Source: Planctomycetota bacterium (lineage in GTDB: Bacteria > Planctomycetota > UBA1135 > GCA-002686595). Taken from it: a stretch of DNA of 64,000 bases. Positions 1-9,236 of this stretch are shown here, in pieces (position 1 is the stretch's first letter; every line of letters starts with the position of its first letter). A program made the translations under genes and the position numbers. Location of the stretch: NCBI GenBank assembly GCA_022446815.1, contig JAKVCD010000001.1:232997-296996 (forward strand), in the 5' to 3' direction. The notes beneath the pieces are model-generated. The model was not told the DNA's origin. It ran no database searches and saw only the letters and a list, made by a program, of their open reading frames with translations.

Positions 1-2
1 TC

Positions 3-944
3 TTCTTTGTGAAGTCCGGCCAGTACACCGACTCCGACCTCGGCGGCGCGGTGATGCGCGTGACCCCAGCAGGAGAGGCCTTCGTCCACAGCACGGGCTT
101 CCGCACGCCGAACGGGATGGGGATGTCTCCAGACGGGCGCCCGCTCGTCAGCGACAACCAAGGTAACTGGATCCCCGCCTCGAAGGTGAGCCTCACCAAG
201 CGCGGCGGCTTCTATGGCGTGTTCCCCGCGATCAACAATGGTGGCGCAGGTGAGCAGACCAGAGAGGACTTCGATCAGCCTGCGATCTGGATGCCCCAGC
301 GCTTTGACTCCTCTTGTGGCGGACAGCTGTGGGTTGATGACGAGCGCTTCGGGCCGCTCTCAGGCCGCTACCTCCACACGAGCTTCGGCAAAGGCTGGAT
401 GTACGGGCTCGAGATCGTGGACGGGGCTGTCCCGCAAGGAGCGGTGTGGCGACTCCCTCTCCAATTTGACGCAGGGATCCAGCGGCTGCGGCTGGGCCCC
501 CATGATGGAGCGGTCTATGCCGTCGGGCTCTCCGGGTGGCAGGGGCCCAGCGGGGGCAAGGACGGCTGCCTCGAGCGCGTGCGCTGGACCGGCGCGGACG
601 AGGTCGTCTTGAAGGGCGCGCAGGTTGTACACGACGGCGTCGTGTTGGAGTTCAGCGGGCCTATCAAAGCAGCGGAGGCAGGGGACTTCACAGCCAAGCG
701 CTGGAACTACAGGTGGTCCCGCGGCTACGGCTCTGCGCACTACTCCCTCATCGAGCCCAACCGCAAAGGCGAAGATTCGCTCGAGGTCCTGTCCGCGACT
801 GCCGAGGGCGTCCGCGTGCATGTGGTCTTTGAAGACATGCGCGTCGCGCACCAGCTCGCGCTCAGCTACGACCTCGGAGACGGGCTGACAGGAGAGGTGC
901 TCTTTACCGTCAACGAGGTACCAGAGCCCGAGGCTGGGCGTTGA
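3..944 (+). CDS. Secreted beta-propeller dehydrogenase-like protein, 5'-truncated by window edge
   Basis: The frame is open to the left edge, so only about the last 313 residues are visible and the start lies outside the window. The visible part resembles the C-terminal half of a glucose/sorbosone- or PQQ-dehydrogenase-type beta-propeller of the kind common in planctomycetes: a blade with PNGMGMSPDGRPLVSDNQG near the left end, then GGFYG, then GPHDGAVYAVGLSGWQG in the middle, followed by about 120 residues of beta-rich tail with no recognised motif. No haem-binding CxxCH occurs in this part. The family assignment rests on blade motifs only; the substrate cannot be read. It is followed by a 72-bp gap and a methyltransferase gene on the same strand. 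Confidence 0.6.
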   Translation, partial: FFVKSGQYTDSDLGGAVMRVTPAGEAFVHSTGFRTPNGMGMSPDGRPLVSDNQGNWIPASKVSLTKRGGFYGVFPAINNGGAGEQTREDFDQPAIWMPQRFDSSCGGQLWVDDERFGPLSGRYLHTSFGKGWMYGLEIVDGAVPQGAVWRLPLQFDAGIQRLRLGPHDGAVYAVGLSGWQGPSGGKDGCLERVRWTGADEVVLKGAQVVHDGVVLEFSGPIKAAEAGDFTAKRWNYRWSRGYGSAHYSLIEPNRKGEDSLEVLSATAEGVRVHVVFEDMRVAHQLALSYDLGDGLTGEVLFTVNEVPEPEAGR

Positions 945-1016
945 GGCTGCTTAGGTAGACGGGAGCGCGCCGGGCGCCTACCCTCATGCGCCGAAACGGA
1001 AGAACGAGGAAGACCA

Positions 1017-1724
1017 ATGACCCCCGACGCCCCCACGCAAACGACCGAAGAGCTGCTCAAGATGGACCTCTCCATGGAGGAGGGCGACTGGAAGCCGACC
1101 CCTCATGGCCAGTGCCTCGCAGAGGTCCTCGCAGAGAACAACATTGTCAGGGGCAAGACTGTCCTCGAGTTGGGCGCGGGCACGGCCAACCACACGATCC
1201 TCTTCGCTCGCCAAGGAGCCGCGCACATCGTCGCGACGGAGATCTCAGGGCCCTTCGCGGAGACCACGCGCGTCAACGTGGAGCGAAACGTCCCGGGCGC
1301 GCCCGTCGAGTGCCGCGTGGCCGACTGGCTGTCGACGGAAGGCGAGTACGACGTCGTCGTCACCAACCCTCCGTTCTGCATGAGCGGCAAGCAGAACCGC
1401 CGCTACTACATTGACTCGTTGATCTTGGACGCACACAAGCGCCTCAGGCCAGGCGGCGTGCTCGCCTTCGTCCAGTCCTCGATGGCAGATCTCAAGAAGA
1501 CCCTCCGGCGGCTCGATGAGAACGGCTACGACGCCGAGATCCTCGGCGAGCGCACGGGGCCCTTCCGCGACTACTACTACGAAGTCGAGGGCTTCATGGA
1601 GGAGAGCCGCGCAATCGAAGGCGGCTTTGAGACGCGCGACGGCGTCGACTACGAGACCCTCGCCGTGATCAAGGCGACGCTGCGGCCCTACACGCCGCCG
1701 GCGAGCGCGCACCTGCCTGAGTAG
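1017..1724 (+). CDS. Class I SAM-dependent methyltransferase (NPPF type)
   Basis: A 235-residue cytoplasmic protein. Motif I, VLELGAGTANHT (residues 49-60), is the glycine-rich SAM-binding loop. VTNPPF (115-120) is the catalytic [N/D]PP[F/Y] motif of N-methyltransferases acting on planar amides or bases, as in PrmC, RsmC/RlmG and TrmN6-like enzymes. LRPGGVLAFVQSS fits the post-motif region. The substrate (release factor glutamine, rRNA or tRNA base) cannot be decided from motifs; no RNA-binding domain is appended. A GAGGAAG ribosome site lies just upstream of the ATG. The gene converges on the isopropylmalate-synthase-like gene with 15 bp between stop codons. Confidence 0.8.
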   Translation: MTPDAPTQTTEELLKMDLSMEEGDWKPTPHGQCLAEVLAENNIVRGKTVLELGAGTANHTILFARQGAAHIVATEISGPFAETTRVNVERNVPGAPVECRVADWLSTEGEYDVVVTNPPFCMSGKQNRRYYIDSLILDAHKRLRPGGVLAFVQSSMADLKKTLRRLDENGYDAEILGERTGPFRDYYYEVEGFMEESRAIEGGFETRDGVDYETLAVIKATLRPYTPPASAHLPE

Positions 1725-1739
1725 GCTTGCGCAGCGAGC

Positions 1740-2969
1740 TCAGCCTCCGGCTGCGGCCGCGACGACCTCGTCCTCAGTCAGGATGCGCGGGCTCTCTTTT
1801 GCTTTAGAGATCACGCGTGCGACGGCGTCGTCTGTGACCTCTACGCCGTGCTTTTGCAGGACCCAAGAGACGTTAGAGCGCCCGCTCATCGGGCCGACTT
1901 GGATGGACTGTTCAAGCCCAAAGAGATCCGCGGGCACGCCAGAGTAGACGCGGTTCGCGAGCCAGGTGTCTCCCTTCGCGAGAGACTTGATGACGGCGGA
2001 GGCGTGGACGCCGGTCGCGGTCTCAAAGGCGTCTGCTCCGAACACGGGGTAGTTGTGGGGCAGCGGGATATCGATCGCCTCTGCGGCGAGACGGCAGTAC
2101 TCCCCAAGCATGGAGAGGTCATTGTCGATCACGCCTAGGAGCCGCAGGTTGACTAGCAGGAGGTCCATCTCGGTGTTGCCGGTGCGCTCACCGACGCCCA
2201 GGGCGGTCGCGTGGAGGCGAGTCGCTCCAGCGTCCATAGCGACGAGCGTGTTGATGAGGCCGAGGCCACGATCGCGGTGACCGTGCCAATCTACACCGAC
2301 GTCAGCGCCGAGCTCATCGACGAGATCTCGCACGAAAGAGACGACCGCGCGGGTCCCGGCGGGGGTGGAGTGTCCGCACGTGTCACACACGCAGACGCGC
2401 TGGGCGCCAGCTTCGATCGCGGTGGTGTAGAGGGCGCGGACTTGGTCGGGGTGTGCACGGGTAGTGTCCTCTGTGACGAACATCGCCGGGAGCCCCTCTT
2501 TGACGCAGAACTCGATCGCCTCCTTGGAGAGTCGCAGCATCTCGTTGAAGTCCCAGTTCTCTGCGTACTGTCGGATCGGCGACGAGCCAATGAAGGTGCA
2601 GACCTCGACCGGCTGGCCGGTCTCTTGGACGACCTCTGCGACAGGGGCGATGTCGGAGAGCACGGTGCGGCAGGCGACGTTCGCCGTGATGTTGAGCGAG
2701 GCCATCTCCTTGACGAGCGTGGTGATGTGCTCTCGAGCCTTCGCGCTAGCGCCAGGGAGGCCGACGTCAGCGGTGTCGATCCCGAGCTCGTCCATTAAGT
2801 GGACGAGGCGGACCTTGTCTTCGAGCGAAGGATCTACCGCCGAAGGGCTCTGGAGCCCATCTCGCAAGGTCTCATCATCAAACTGGATCTTCTCCTTCGG
2901 ACCGTCGGTGGAGTCCGCGGTGTTCCAGTCGTAAATCAGCTCGTCTCTTGAGGGTTGGCTCTCGCTCAT
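1740..2969 (-). CDS. Isopropylmalate/homocitrate-synthase family enzyme without LeuA regulatory domain
   Basis: A 409-residue HMGL-like TIM-barrel enzyme. FDDETLRDGLQSP (residues 30-42) holds the catalytic Arg and the first metal-binding Asp. DWHGHRDRG (about 227-235) gives the HxH metal ligands, and GVGERTGNTEMD (258-269) is the signature near the acyl-CoA site. The family condenses acetyl-CoA with an alpha-keto acid (isopropylmalate, homocitrate or citramalate synthase). The protein ends soon after the barrel and linker, shorter than typical 500-residue LeuA, so the leucine-sensing domain is absent; this resembles homocitrate synthase or LeuA-like paralogues. I place the start at the ATG at 2969 (MSESQ...), preceded by GGGAG; an in-frame ATG 24 bp upstream is less convincing. 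Substrate unresolved. Confidence 0.75.
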   Translation of the reverse strand: MSESQPSRDELIYDWNTADSTDGPKEKIQFDDETLRDGLQSPSAVDPSLEDKVRLVHLMDELGIDTADVGLPGASAKAREHITTLVKEMASLNITANVACRTVLSDIAPVAEVVQETGQPVEVCTFIGSSPIRQYAENWDFNEMLRLSKEAIEFCVKEGLPAMFVTEDTTRAHPDQVRALYTTAIEAGAQRVCVCDTCGHSTPAGTRAVVSFVRDLVDELGADVGVDWHGHRDRGLGLINTLVAMDAGATRLHATALGVGERTGNTEMDLLLVNLRLLGVIDNDLSMLGEYCRLAAEAIDIPLPHNYPVFGADAFETATGVHASAVIKSLAKGDTWLANRVYSGVPADLFGLEQSIQVGPMSGRSNVSWVLQKHGVEVTDDAVARVISKAKESPRILTEDEVVAAAAGG

Positions 2970-3032
2970 GTTGAAGGTCTCCCTGCCCCGCATGGTAACG
3001 ACCGCGGCCTCCCTAGACAGCGACCGAGAGGG

Positions 3033-3752
3033 CTACTCCTCAGAAGGCGTGTCGAGCGGGTCACAGCAGGGCTCTTCGGCTCCGAGCGCGAGGACCTTGC
3101 AGAGCGGTACCGCCGCGAGGGCGCCAACCACGGGCGCAGCCACGTAGATCCAGAGGTCATCTCGAAGCCAGAGCGCGACGGCAGGGCCGAGGGAGCGCGC
3201 AGGGTTCATTGAAGCTCCGGTTATCGGGCCGAAGGCGGCCGCGCAAAGGAAGACCGTCGCGCCGATCGCGAATGCTGCGTGGGCCCCGCGCTCTTTGGAT
3301 CCGGTCGCGACGCGAAGGATGACGAACATCAGGACGCAGGTCAGGAGCGCCTCGAGGCCAAAGGCGACGGATTGGGGAACAGCAGGCCGGGTCATGGCGG
3401 CCTCAAGGGCGCCTTCGGGCGCCCCCTCGAAGAAAGAGAGGACTCGAGCGAGGGTGTAGGCGGCAAGGAGCGCGCCAGCAAGCTGTCCGGCGATGTAGGC
3501 CGCGCCATCACGGAGGGTCATGCGTTGCGCGAGGATGAAGCCCGCGGTGACAGCGGGGTTGAGATGCGCGCCCGAGTGGTCGCCAAAGATGAGGATCATC
3601 AAGGTCACGACGACGCCGAAGCACAGAGCGGTGACGACGTGGGCGTCGGGGGAACCCGTGATCGCTAGAGATGTCGCTGCTCCGCAGCCAAAGAAGACTA
3701 GGCCGAAGGTCCCCGCGCTCTCGGAGAGCGCCCTTGAAAGTAGCGGGTGCAT
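3033..3752 (-). CDS. Aquaporin / MIP-family channel
   Basis: A 239-residue inner-membrane channel with the duplicated MIP fold. The first NPA motif is in HLNPAVTAG (NPA 65-67) and the second in SMNPARSLGP (NPA 183-185), the latter followed by the conserved selectivity-filter Arg (R186). Six hydrophobic segments are spaced as expected. It should conduct water or small neutral solutes such as glycerol or ammonia; the sequence does not decide between AqpZ- and GlpF-type selectivity. The C-terminus carries a short CCDPLDTPSEE tail. It sits 6 bp downstream of the large lipoprotein gene on the same strand and may be cotranscribed with it, though no functional link is evident. Confidence 0.9.
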   Translation of the reverse strand: MHPLLSRALSESAGTFGLVFFGCGAATSLAITGSPDAHVVTALCFGVVVTLMILIFGDHSGAHLNPAVTAGFILAQRMTLRDGAAYIAGQLAGALLAAYTLARVLSFFEGAPEGALEAAMTRPAVPQSVAFGLEALLTCVLMFVILRVATGSKERGAHAAFAIGATVFLCAAAFGPITGASMNPARSLGPAVALWLRDDLWIYVAAPVVGALAAVPLCKVLALGAEEPCCDPLDTPSEE

Positions 3753-3758
3753 AGACCT

Positions 3759-6554
3759 TCAGTCTCGCGAGAAGAGGACGTGTCCGCCACCGGATTCGTC
3801 TAATGCGTATAGGGCATTCGAGTCTTTGGAGAGCAGGTAGGCGGTTTGGCGGACAGCTGAGGTGGCGACATCTAAGATGTCTGTGATCGGAGGGCCGGAG
3901 GAGTTCGCCATGTCGATCAAGGTGGAGGTTGCGCCGGTCGCGAGAGAGACTTGGACAACCGAGAGGGGGTCTGGGAGCGTGATAAGGGCGTGCGCCTCTC
4001 CTGGCGGGCAGCTAATTCTGCTCGCTGGTTGGACGGCGAAGCCCGCCTCGCTCAGGTCACAGAGGACAGTCCGGTTGAGCGAGATAGGGTCTACAGCGAG
4101 GATCTCTTCGGCTTGGAGGACGATGATGCGTTGACCAGCTTGGTCCCAAGCGATTGAGGTGGGGTTTGCGAGCGGCGTGCCTACACCAACCCCACCGCCA
4201 GCGACCCGGAAGCGCCCGCCGTTCGAGAGGCCCACTCGGGTGATCGTCTCGTCGGGACCATCGAGGATGTATGCGGAATCAGTGCCCGGGTCCACCGCGA
4301 GGCTGCTGGCCTCGTTGAATGAGACTCCGCCGCCAACGCCTTGGCCGGAGAGGAGGGCGCGATCACCGCTAGCTCTGTCGACAGAGAGGACGCGCGGCTG
4401 TCCGGCACCGACGTCTGTAACGATCAAGGTGTCAGCGCCTAAGGCGGACACCGCTTGGGGCTCTAGGAGGCTCGGGCCAGCACCCACGCCTGCTCCGGAT
4501 ACGAGCGCGCGAGAGCCGTCCCTTAGGGAGACGGAGTAGATCGCGTCTCCGTCAGCGCAAGAGAGCAGCAGGACCTCCTCGTCTTCATCGACCTCGATCG
4601 CGGTCGGGTTTGACCACGCCGGGCCCTCTCCAGCAGAGAAGTCCAAGGTGCGAGCGGTACTGCCAGACGAGGTGCTCACCGTGTAGAGGGCGCAGCCGGT
4701 GTAGTCGGTGACAAAGAGCCCAGTCCCGGGAACGCGTGCGAAGTCGCGAGGGGAGGTCCATGTGTATCCGTCAGCGCTGTAGCTCTCGTTGCCGCTCGTC
4801 AGCGTAGAGAAGGTGTTCGCTGCCATGTTGACTTCGAAGACCTTCCTCGCAGCGGGGTCGAGGACCCAAGCCGTGCTTCCGTTCGAGCTCAGCAGGAGCT
4901 CGGTGGGGAAGCCGAGGAAGGACCCGTCAGAAGAGTCCTCGTTCGTGATAAGCAGGGCCCGGTCTCCGGTGTCGCGTTCGACAGAGAAGAGGGCGCGTTC
5001 GCCAGAGTCTGTGACGAGGAAGCGCGCTTGTGAGTGCTGATAGAGTATCGCCGCAGGAGCACCAAACTCTGGCCCATCACCGGTGCTCAGACTGATGTCG
5101 TCTGGGGCGTTCGCGGACAGCGCGGAGCGATCGCCGCTCACCGGTGAGATGGCGACGATGGCGGGGACTCCTTCTGGGCCAAAGGAGGAGTCGATCACGG
5201 CGATGAAGGGAGCGTTGTTCGGTGAGCCTTGAACCGCGGTGATTCCGCGCAGGTTTTGGAGTGACGGGCCGTCACCTACACCGAGCCCAGAGACGACAGT
5301 GGCCTCTCCGCTGCTCAGATCGAAAGAGAGCACACAGGTGAGCTGATCGTCGATCGCGAAGAGTCCCGGAGGCGAGGACCGGTAGTGGAGGTCTGAGACG
5401 CTCCAAGAGAGGTCGTCAGTTGGCTCGGCGAAGACCTCGACGGTGCCATCTGAGGGGTCGTAGCTGAGGAGGGCCTCATACGACTCCGAGTGAAAGATCA
5501 GGCGGCCCCTAGAGAGGTCGTAGACGACCGAGCGGGGCTGGATGGGTAGAGGTTGGCCGCCGTGAACAGTCACGTTGTCAGCGCCGGGCTCAAAGTTGCC
5601 AGAGACATCGCTCAGTTGGATGGTCAGGCTCGAGGCGGGCCCAGCAGGGAAGGACTCGCGCACCCAAGTCTCGAAGCCGTTGTCTGACGATGCGTGGAGG
5701 CCGTTGACCCGCAGGAAGTCGACGCCTACAGCGTCGTATGCTGTGCCACGTACGAGCAGGGAGTCGGCGTCAGTCTTGGCGCCATCCGGCGGGTAGAGGA
5801 TGGCGGCCGTCGGCGGGACCGAGTCGGTAACGATGACCTTGAAGCTCACGCTCTCGGAGGCGTTCTCCGCGCCGAGGCCGCCCAAGCCGCCGTCGTCTTC
5901 AACGCGCAAGGTGATTGTGGCCTCCCCAGCGACCGCCTCTAGGACGTTGAAGTAGAGGTTGCCGCTTGAAGAGTCCACGATCGGGGCGACCTGGAAGAGC
6001 TCGGGGTTCGTGTTCGACTCCATCACGATGGAGAGCTCTTGGCTCGCTTCGTTCTCTGGACCCGGAGAGAAGCCAGACGCCCACTGCGGGATGAAGTGCG
6101 AGCCGGACCCCGCCTCGACCACGGCGTCAGGCCCAACGACGAAGGAGGGCGGGTCGTTCACCGGCATGATGTCGATCCGCATAGTGATCGGCTCGGTGGA
6201 CTGGCCGTCAGGCCCACGCAGGATGACCGTGACATCAGTGCTCCCATAGGCGTCTTCAGCGGGGAGGAAAGAGAGCTCTCCGAAGCCGTCCACTGTGGGG
6301 CCAGAGGCGAAGAGGGAGGGGTCTGCAGGGGTGAGCTCGAAGGCGATCCCGTTCTGGATCTCTGTCGCCCAAGCCCCCTGGCTGGAAGCGGTGTCCTCTT
6401 CGGCTACCACATGGCCGCCTGCGACGAAGGAGGGCGCGGTGCTCGCGCCTCCACCGCTCGAGGCGCCCCCGCCGCCACTACCACCACCGCTGCTGCCTCC
6501 GCAGGCAGAGAGGAGACACAGGGCGACAGTGAAAAAGGGTTCTTGGCGGCGCAT
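3759..6554 (-). CDS. Large lipoprotein with Ig/cadherin-like module and NHL-type beta-propeller repeats
   Basis: About 931 residues from the ATG at 6554. The N-terminus has MRRQEPFF, a hydrophobic stretch and lipobox LLSAC, followed by a Gly/Ser-rich tether, so it is a predicted lipoprotein on the cell surface or in the periplasm. Next come Ig/cadherin-like stretches ending in PVNDPPSF, then a long propeller region. There the blade motif G-x-G-V-G-x-G-P-S-L recurs with variation: GLGVGDGPSLQN, GAGVGAGPSLLEP, GQGVGGGVSFNE, GGGVGVGTPLANP. These look like NHL or SMP-30-style blades with ILVTD/AYILD strands. No catalytic motif is seen; a binding or adhesion role is a guess. An upstream in-frame ATG at 6623 would put 23 polar residues before the signal peptide and is rejected. 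Confidence 0.7.
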   Translation of the reverse strand: MRRQEPFFTVALCLLSACGGSSGGGSGGGGASSGGGASTAPSFVAGGHVVAEEDTASSQGAWATEIQNGIAFELTPADPSLFASGPTVDGFGELSFLPAEDAYGSTDVTVILRGPDGQSTEPITMRIDIMPVNDPPSFVVGPDAVVEAGSGSHFIPQWASGFSPGPENEASQELSIVMESNTNPELFQVAPIVDSSSGNLYFNVLEAVAGEATITLRVEDDGGLGGLGAENASESVSFKVIVTDSVPPTAAILYPPDGAKTDADSLLVRGTAYDAVGVDFLRVNGLHASSDNGFETWVRESFPAGPASSLTIQLSDVSGNFEPGADNVTVHGGQPLPIQPRSVVYDLSRGRLIFHSESYEALLSYDPSDGTVEVFAEPTDDLSWSVSDLHYRSSPPGLFAIDDQLTCVLSFDLSSGEATVVSGLGVGDGPSLQNLRGITAVQGSPNNAPFIAVIDSSFGPEGVPAIVAISPVSGDRSALSANAPDDISLSTGDGPEFGAPAAILYQHSQARFLVTDSGERALFSVERDTGDRALLITNEDSSDGSFLGFPTELLLSSNGSTAWVLDPAARKVFEVNMAANTFSTLTSGNESYSADGYTWTSPRDFARVPGTGLFVTDYTGCALYTVSTSSGSTARTLDFSAGEGPAWSNPTAIEVDEDEEVLLLSCADGDAIYSVSLRDGSRALVSGAGVGAGPSLLEPQAVSALGADTLIVTDVGAGQPRVLSVDRASGDRALLSGQGVGGGVSFNEASSLAVDPGTDSAYILDGPDETITRVGLSNGGRFRVAGGGVGVGTPLANPTSIAWDQAGQRIIVLQAEEILAVDPISLNRTVLCDLSEAGFAVQPASRISCPPGEAHALITLPDPLSVVQVSLATGATSTLIDMANSSGPPITDILDVATSAVRQTAYLLSKDSNALYALDESGGGHVLFSRD

Positions 6555-6586
6555 GGAGAGCTCTGGGCTCGAAATACGGTAACACC

Positions 6587-6635
6587 ACCTATTAAAATGC
6601 GACAACCTATTTACACCACGCACCTTAGGGGTGCG
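6587..6635. promoter_or_regulatory. Divergent control region: direct repeat plus hairpin between lipoprotein and aspartate kinase genes
   Basis: The 128-bp gap between the divergent genes is AT-richer than its surroundings. ACCTATT occurs twice (6587-6593 and 6605-6611), with 18 bp between the starts, so both copies could lie on similar helix faces. A perfect 6-bp inverted repeat CGCACC/GGTGCG (6619-6624 and 6630-6635, 5-nt loop) follows. Operator and hairpin functions are inference; no convincing -35/-10 pair was found. Confidence 0.3.
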
Positions 6636-6682
6636 AAAACGACAAAGATCAGCCCGGGTGGGGCGCTATCCTTTCCGTCGCG

Positions 6683-7819
6683 ATGCCGAGGGAAGGGGTC
6701 TTAGTGATGAAGTTCGGAGGTGCCGCCCTCAAGGATGGTGCTGGGGTTCGAAGGGCTGTCTCAATTGTCGAAGAGCATGGAGGCGACAACCCCGTAGTCG
6801 TGGTCAGCGCGCTCGAAGGGGTGACAGATCTCTTGGTGCAGGCGGCCCGGTCGGCGGCTCGGGGTGAGGTTGACGTCGAGGCTGTGCGCGTGCGTCACCG
6901 CAGCGTGCTGAGAGAGCTCGGCGCAGACCCCGAGCGGCTCGATAGATATGTGCGAGAGCTGACGCTGCTCTTGAGCTCCATCTCTGCGAGGAGGGACCTG
7001 CGAGCTGTTGAGCTCGATCATGTGCTCTCCTTTGGCGAGCGCGCGAGCGCGAGGATCGTGGCTGGGTGCTTTGAGGCAGCGGGAGTGCCAGCGACCCCAG
7101 TGGACTCCTACGACCTCGGACTGACAACAGACTCCAACCACGGCAACGCGCGCCCGCTCCCGAGCGAGCACGCGGCAGTGCAGCGAGCGGTCTCAGAGGT
7201 CCCCGGCGTACCGGTGGTCACCGGCTTCCTGGCGAAGGACAGCGCAGGGAATCTCACGACGCTCGGGCGCAACGGCTCTGACCTCTCTGCGGCCCTGCTC
7301 GCAGAGGCGATCGGGGCAGTGGCAGTCGAATTTTGGAAAGGGGTCCCAGGGATCCTGACGGCCGACCCGCTAGTCGTCCCCGACGCGAGGCCTCTAGAGC
7401 GCCTCTCCTTTGCGGACGCAGAAGAGCTCGGCCAGCTCGGCGCGCGCGTCTTGCACCCCGAGGCGATCGCGCCTGCCACCCGCGCCGGAGTGGAGGTGCG
7501 CGTGCGGTATGTAGAGGATCCAGCCCACCCGGGCACAACCCTCGCGGAGAGCCAGGATGGGGCCGGGCTCGTCGCGGCAGTCGCCACCACGAAGGGCTCT
7601 CTCTCTGCCGTCGCTCTCGTCGGCGCTGCAAGCGGAGAGCATGAGGCCAGTGCGACAAGGGCGCTCGAAGCTGCGGGGATCACCGTCGGATGGACGGAGC
7701 TCTCAGAGAGTGGGAGGGCGCTCTATCTGGGGGTCAATTCGAGAGACTCTGTTGGAGCGCTGCGCTGCGTTCACGAAGCCTTGCTCGCGCCGAGGGTCTC
7801 AAACGACGGGCCCACGTGA
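6683..7819 (+). CDS. lysC: Aspartate kinase
   Basis: A 378-residue amino-acid kinase that phosphorylates L-aspartate, the first step to lysine, threonine, methionine and diaminopimelate. Seen: VMKFGGAAL near the N-terminus (family KFGGTS), LSFGERASARI (the GE substrate motif), TTLGRNGSDLSAALLA (family TTLGRGGSD) and a GVPGILTADP metal/ATP-site segment. The C-terminal ~100 residues should be the ACT regulatory region but are short and divergent (AVALVGA.., ALYLGVNSRDSVGAL), so feedback control may be weak or altered. The Thr in KFGGT is Ala here (KFGGA). The start at 6683 has a poor ribosome site; a GGAAGGGG stretch points to GTG 6704 or ATG 6707, but those would trim the first beta strand. 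Confidence 0.8.
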   Translation: MPREGVLVMKFGGAALKDGAGVRRAVSIVEEHGGDNPVVVVSALEGVTDLLVQAARSAARGEVDVEAVRVRHRSVLRELGADPERLDRYVRELTLLLSSISARRDLRAVELDHVLSFGERASARIVAGCFEAAGVPATPVDSYDLGLTTDSNHGNARPLPSEHAAVQRAVSEVPGVPVVTGFLAKDSAGNLTTLGRNGSDLSAALLAEAIGAVAVEFWKGVPGILTADPLVVPDARPLERLSFADAEELGQLGARVLHPEAIAPATRAGVEVRVRYVEDPAHPGTTLAESQDGAGLVAAVATTKGSLSAVALVGAASGEHEASATRALEAAGITVGWTELSESGRALYLGVNSRDSVGALRCVHEALLAPRVSNDGPT

Positions 7820-7848
7820 GGGATTCCACACCCTCGCACCTAGACCGT

Positions 7849-7864
7849 GCGGATATCCTTCCGC
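7849..7864 (+). other. Short hairpin just before mgtE
   Basis: A perfect 5-bp stem GCGGA/TCCGC with a 6-nt loop ends 10 nt before the mgtE ATG and touches the GCGAGG ribosome site. It could hinder translation initiation. The 55-bp gap is far too short for an Mg-sensing M-box riboswitch. Confidence 0.3.
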
Positions 7865-7874
7865 GCGAGGTGAC

Positions 7875-9236
7875 ATGACCCCCGACACCCCGGAGATCTC
7901 AGCTCAGAAAGAGCAACTCTTTGACCGCTTGCGTGGCGGGGGGAGCGAGCTGCAGCCGCTCTTAGAGGGCGTTCACCCCGCCGATCTCGCGGAGTGGCTC
8001 CTCGACATCACGCCCGATGAGGGGTGGGAGCTCTTACAGGCGCTCGAGGGTGCAGCGCGCGCAGAGGTCTTGGCTTTGGCCGAGGACGCCGTGAGGGCAC
8101 CGCTGCTCGAGCGTATGGAGCCAGACCAGCTCACAGAGGTCGTGCGCGAACTCCCGGCGGACGACGTCGTGGATCTCTTCGCCCTCGTCGATGACGAGGT
8201 CACCGAGGCGGTCTTGCGTAGCGTCGACCTCGACAGAGCCGCGGGCCTTCGGCGCCTATCTAGCTACGACCCCGAGTCGGCGGGCGGGGTCATGAACAGC
8301 GAGCTCGTCACGGTCTCTGCGGACCTTCGCATTGGCGACGCGATCAAGCTCATCAAGATCGAGGGAGAAGAGGCCGAGGAGACCCGCGGGATCTTCGTCG
8401 TCGACGAGGCGGGCTGCCCGATCGGCTACCTCTCGGATCGTCAACTCATCACGAACTCGATCCACGACGAGGTTCAGGATGTGATGTCCGCGCCGGTGAC
8501 GATCACCAGCGACGCAGACCAAGAGGAGGCGGCGAACCTTGTCTTGCACTACCAACTTGAAGAGCTGGCGGTGGTCGACGCTTCGGGCGTGCTCGTCGGC
8601 GCGATCGCGGCGGATGACGCCCACACCGTCTGGGAGGAGGAGGCCAGCGAGGACTTCCATAAGCTAGTCGGCGCACCAGCGGACCAGCCAACTCGACAGC
8701 CACTCTTGCGCCGGGTCTGGACTCGCCTGCCGCTCCAGGGCGTGACGGTCCTAGGCGGCCTGCTCACCGCGTGGATCTTGGACCGCGCCCTCGGCGAGCA
8801 CCTCGATGGAGACGCCGACCTCCTACGCTTTATCCCCATCGTGATCGGGTTGGCAGGGAATGTTGGGATCCAGTCCTCGACCATCCTTGTGCGCGCCTTC
8901 GCGACAGGGGAGGTGGAGCGTGACCGCGAGCTCTCTGTGTTGCGCGCAGAGGTCGCCGTGGGGCTCATGATTGGCCTCATCTGCGGCGCCGCCACGACCC
9001 TCATCTCGACCACCGTAGAAGCGGACACGATGGAGACGACCTTTGCCATCGCTGTCGGTGCGGCGATCGCCGTGGCTGTCACCTGGGCCGCGACCCTGGG
9101 CTGCGTGGTCCCGCTCGTGTGCCGACGAATAGGCATCGATCCAGCTGTCGTGGCTGGACCCTTCCTCATTACAGTCAGCGACATCTCGGGGACCGTGCTC
9201 TATCTAGGCGTAGCTCACATCCTCCTTCCGACGTGA
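7875..9236 (+). CDS. mgtE: MgtE-family magnesium transporter
   Basis: A 453-residue Mg2+ channel/transporter. Domains in order: an N-terminal helical superhelix (HPADLAEWLLDI..., repeated ALVDDEVTEAVLRSVD), which in MgtE senses Mg2+; a CBS pair (VMNSELVTVSAD... and VQDVMSAPVTITSD..., about residues 135-255); a plug helix; and five C-terminal membrane helices from about residue 285, containing the family segment PIVIGLAGNVGIQSSTILVRA (usually GNxGxQ). The start is the ATG at 7875 with GCGAGG upstream; the frame stays open further upstream but overlaps the aspartate kinase. Its stop overlaps the GTG start of the signal peptidase gene, so the two are probably translationally coupled. Confidence 0.9.
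   Translation: MTPDTPEISAQKEQLFDRLRGGGSELQPLLEGVHPADLAEWLLDITPDEGWELLQALEGAARAEVLALAEDAVRAPLLERMEPDQLTEVVRELPADDVVDLFALVDDEVTEAVLRSVDLDRAAGLRRLSSYDPESAGGVMNSELVTVSADLRIGDAIKLIKIEGEEAEETRGIFVVDEAGCPIGYLSDRQLITNSIHDEVQDVMSAPVTITSDADQEEAANLVLHYQLEELAVVDASGVLVGAIAADDAHTVWEEEASEDFHKLVGAPADQPTRQPLLRRVWTRLPLQGVTVLGGLLTAWILDRALGEHLDGDADLLRFIPIVIGLAGNVGIQSSTILVRAFATGEVERDRELSVLRAEVAVGLMIGLICGAATTLISTTVEADTMETTFAIAVGAAIAVAVTWAATLGCVVPLVCRRIGIDPAVVAGPFLITVSDISGTVLYLGVAHILLPT

Noticed and set aside
2211..2798. 195-codon plus-strand open frame inside the isopropylmalate-synthase-like gene
   Set aside because: Antisense shadow in GC-rich DNA; the minus-strand frame has clear enzyme motifs throughout.
7820..7874. 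Possible Mg riboswitch before mgtE
   Set aside because: Only 55 bp are available; the M-box needs about 150 nt. Only a small hairpin is present.
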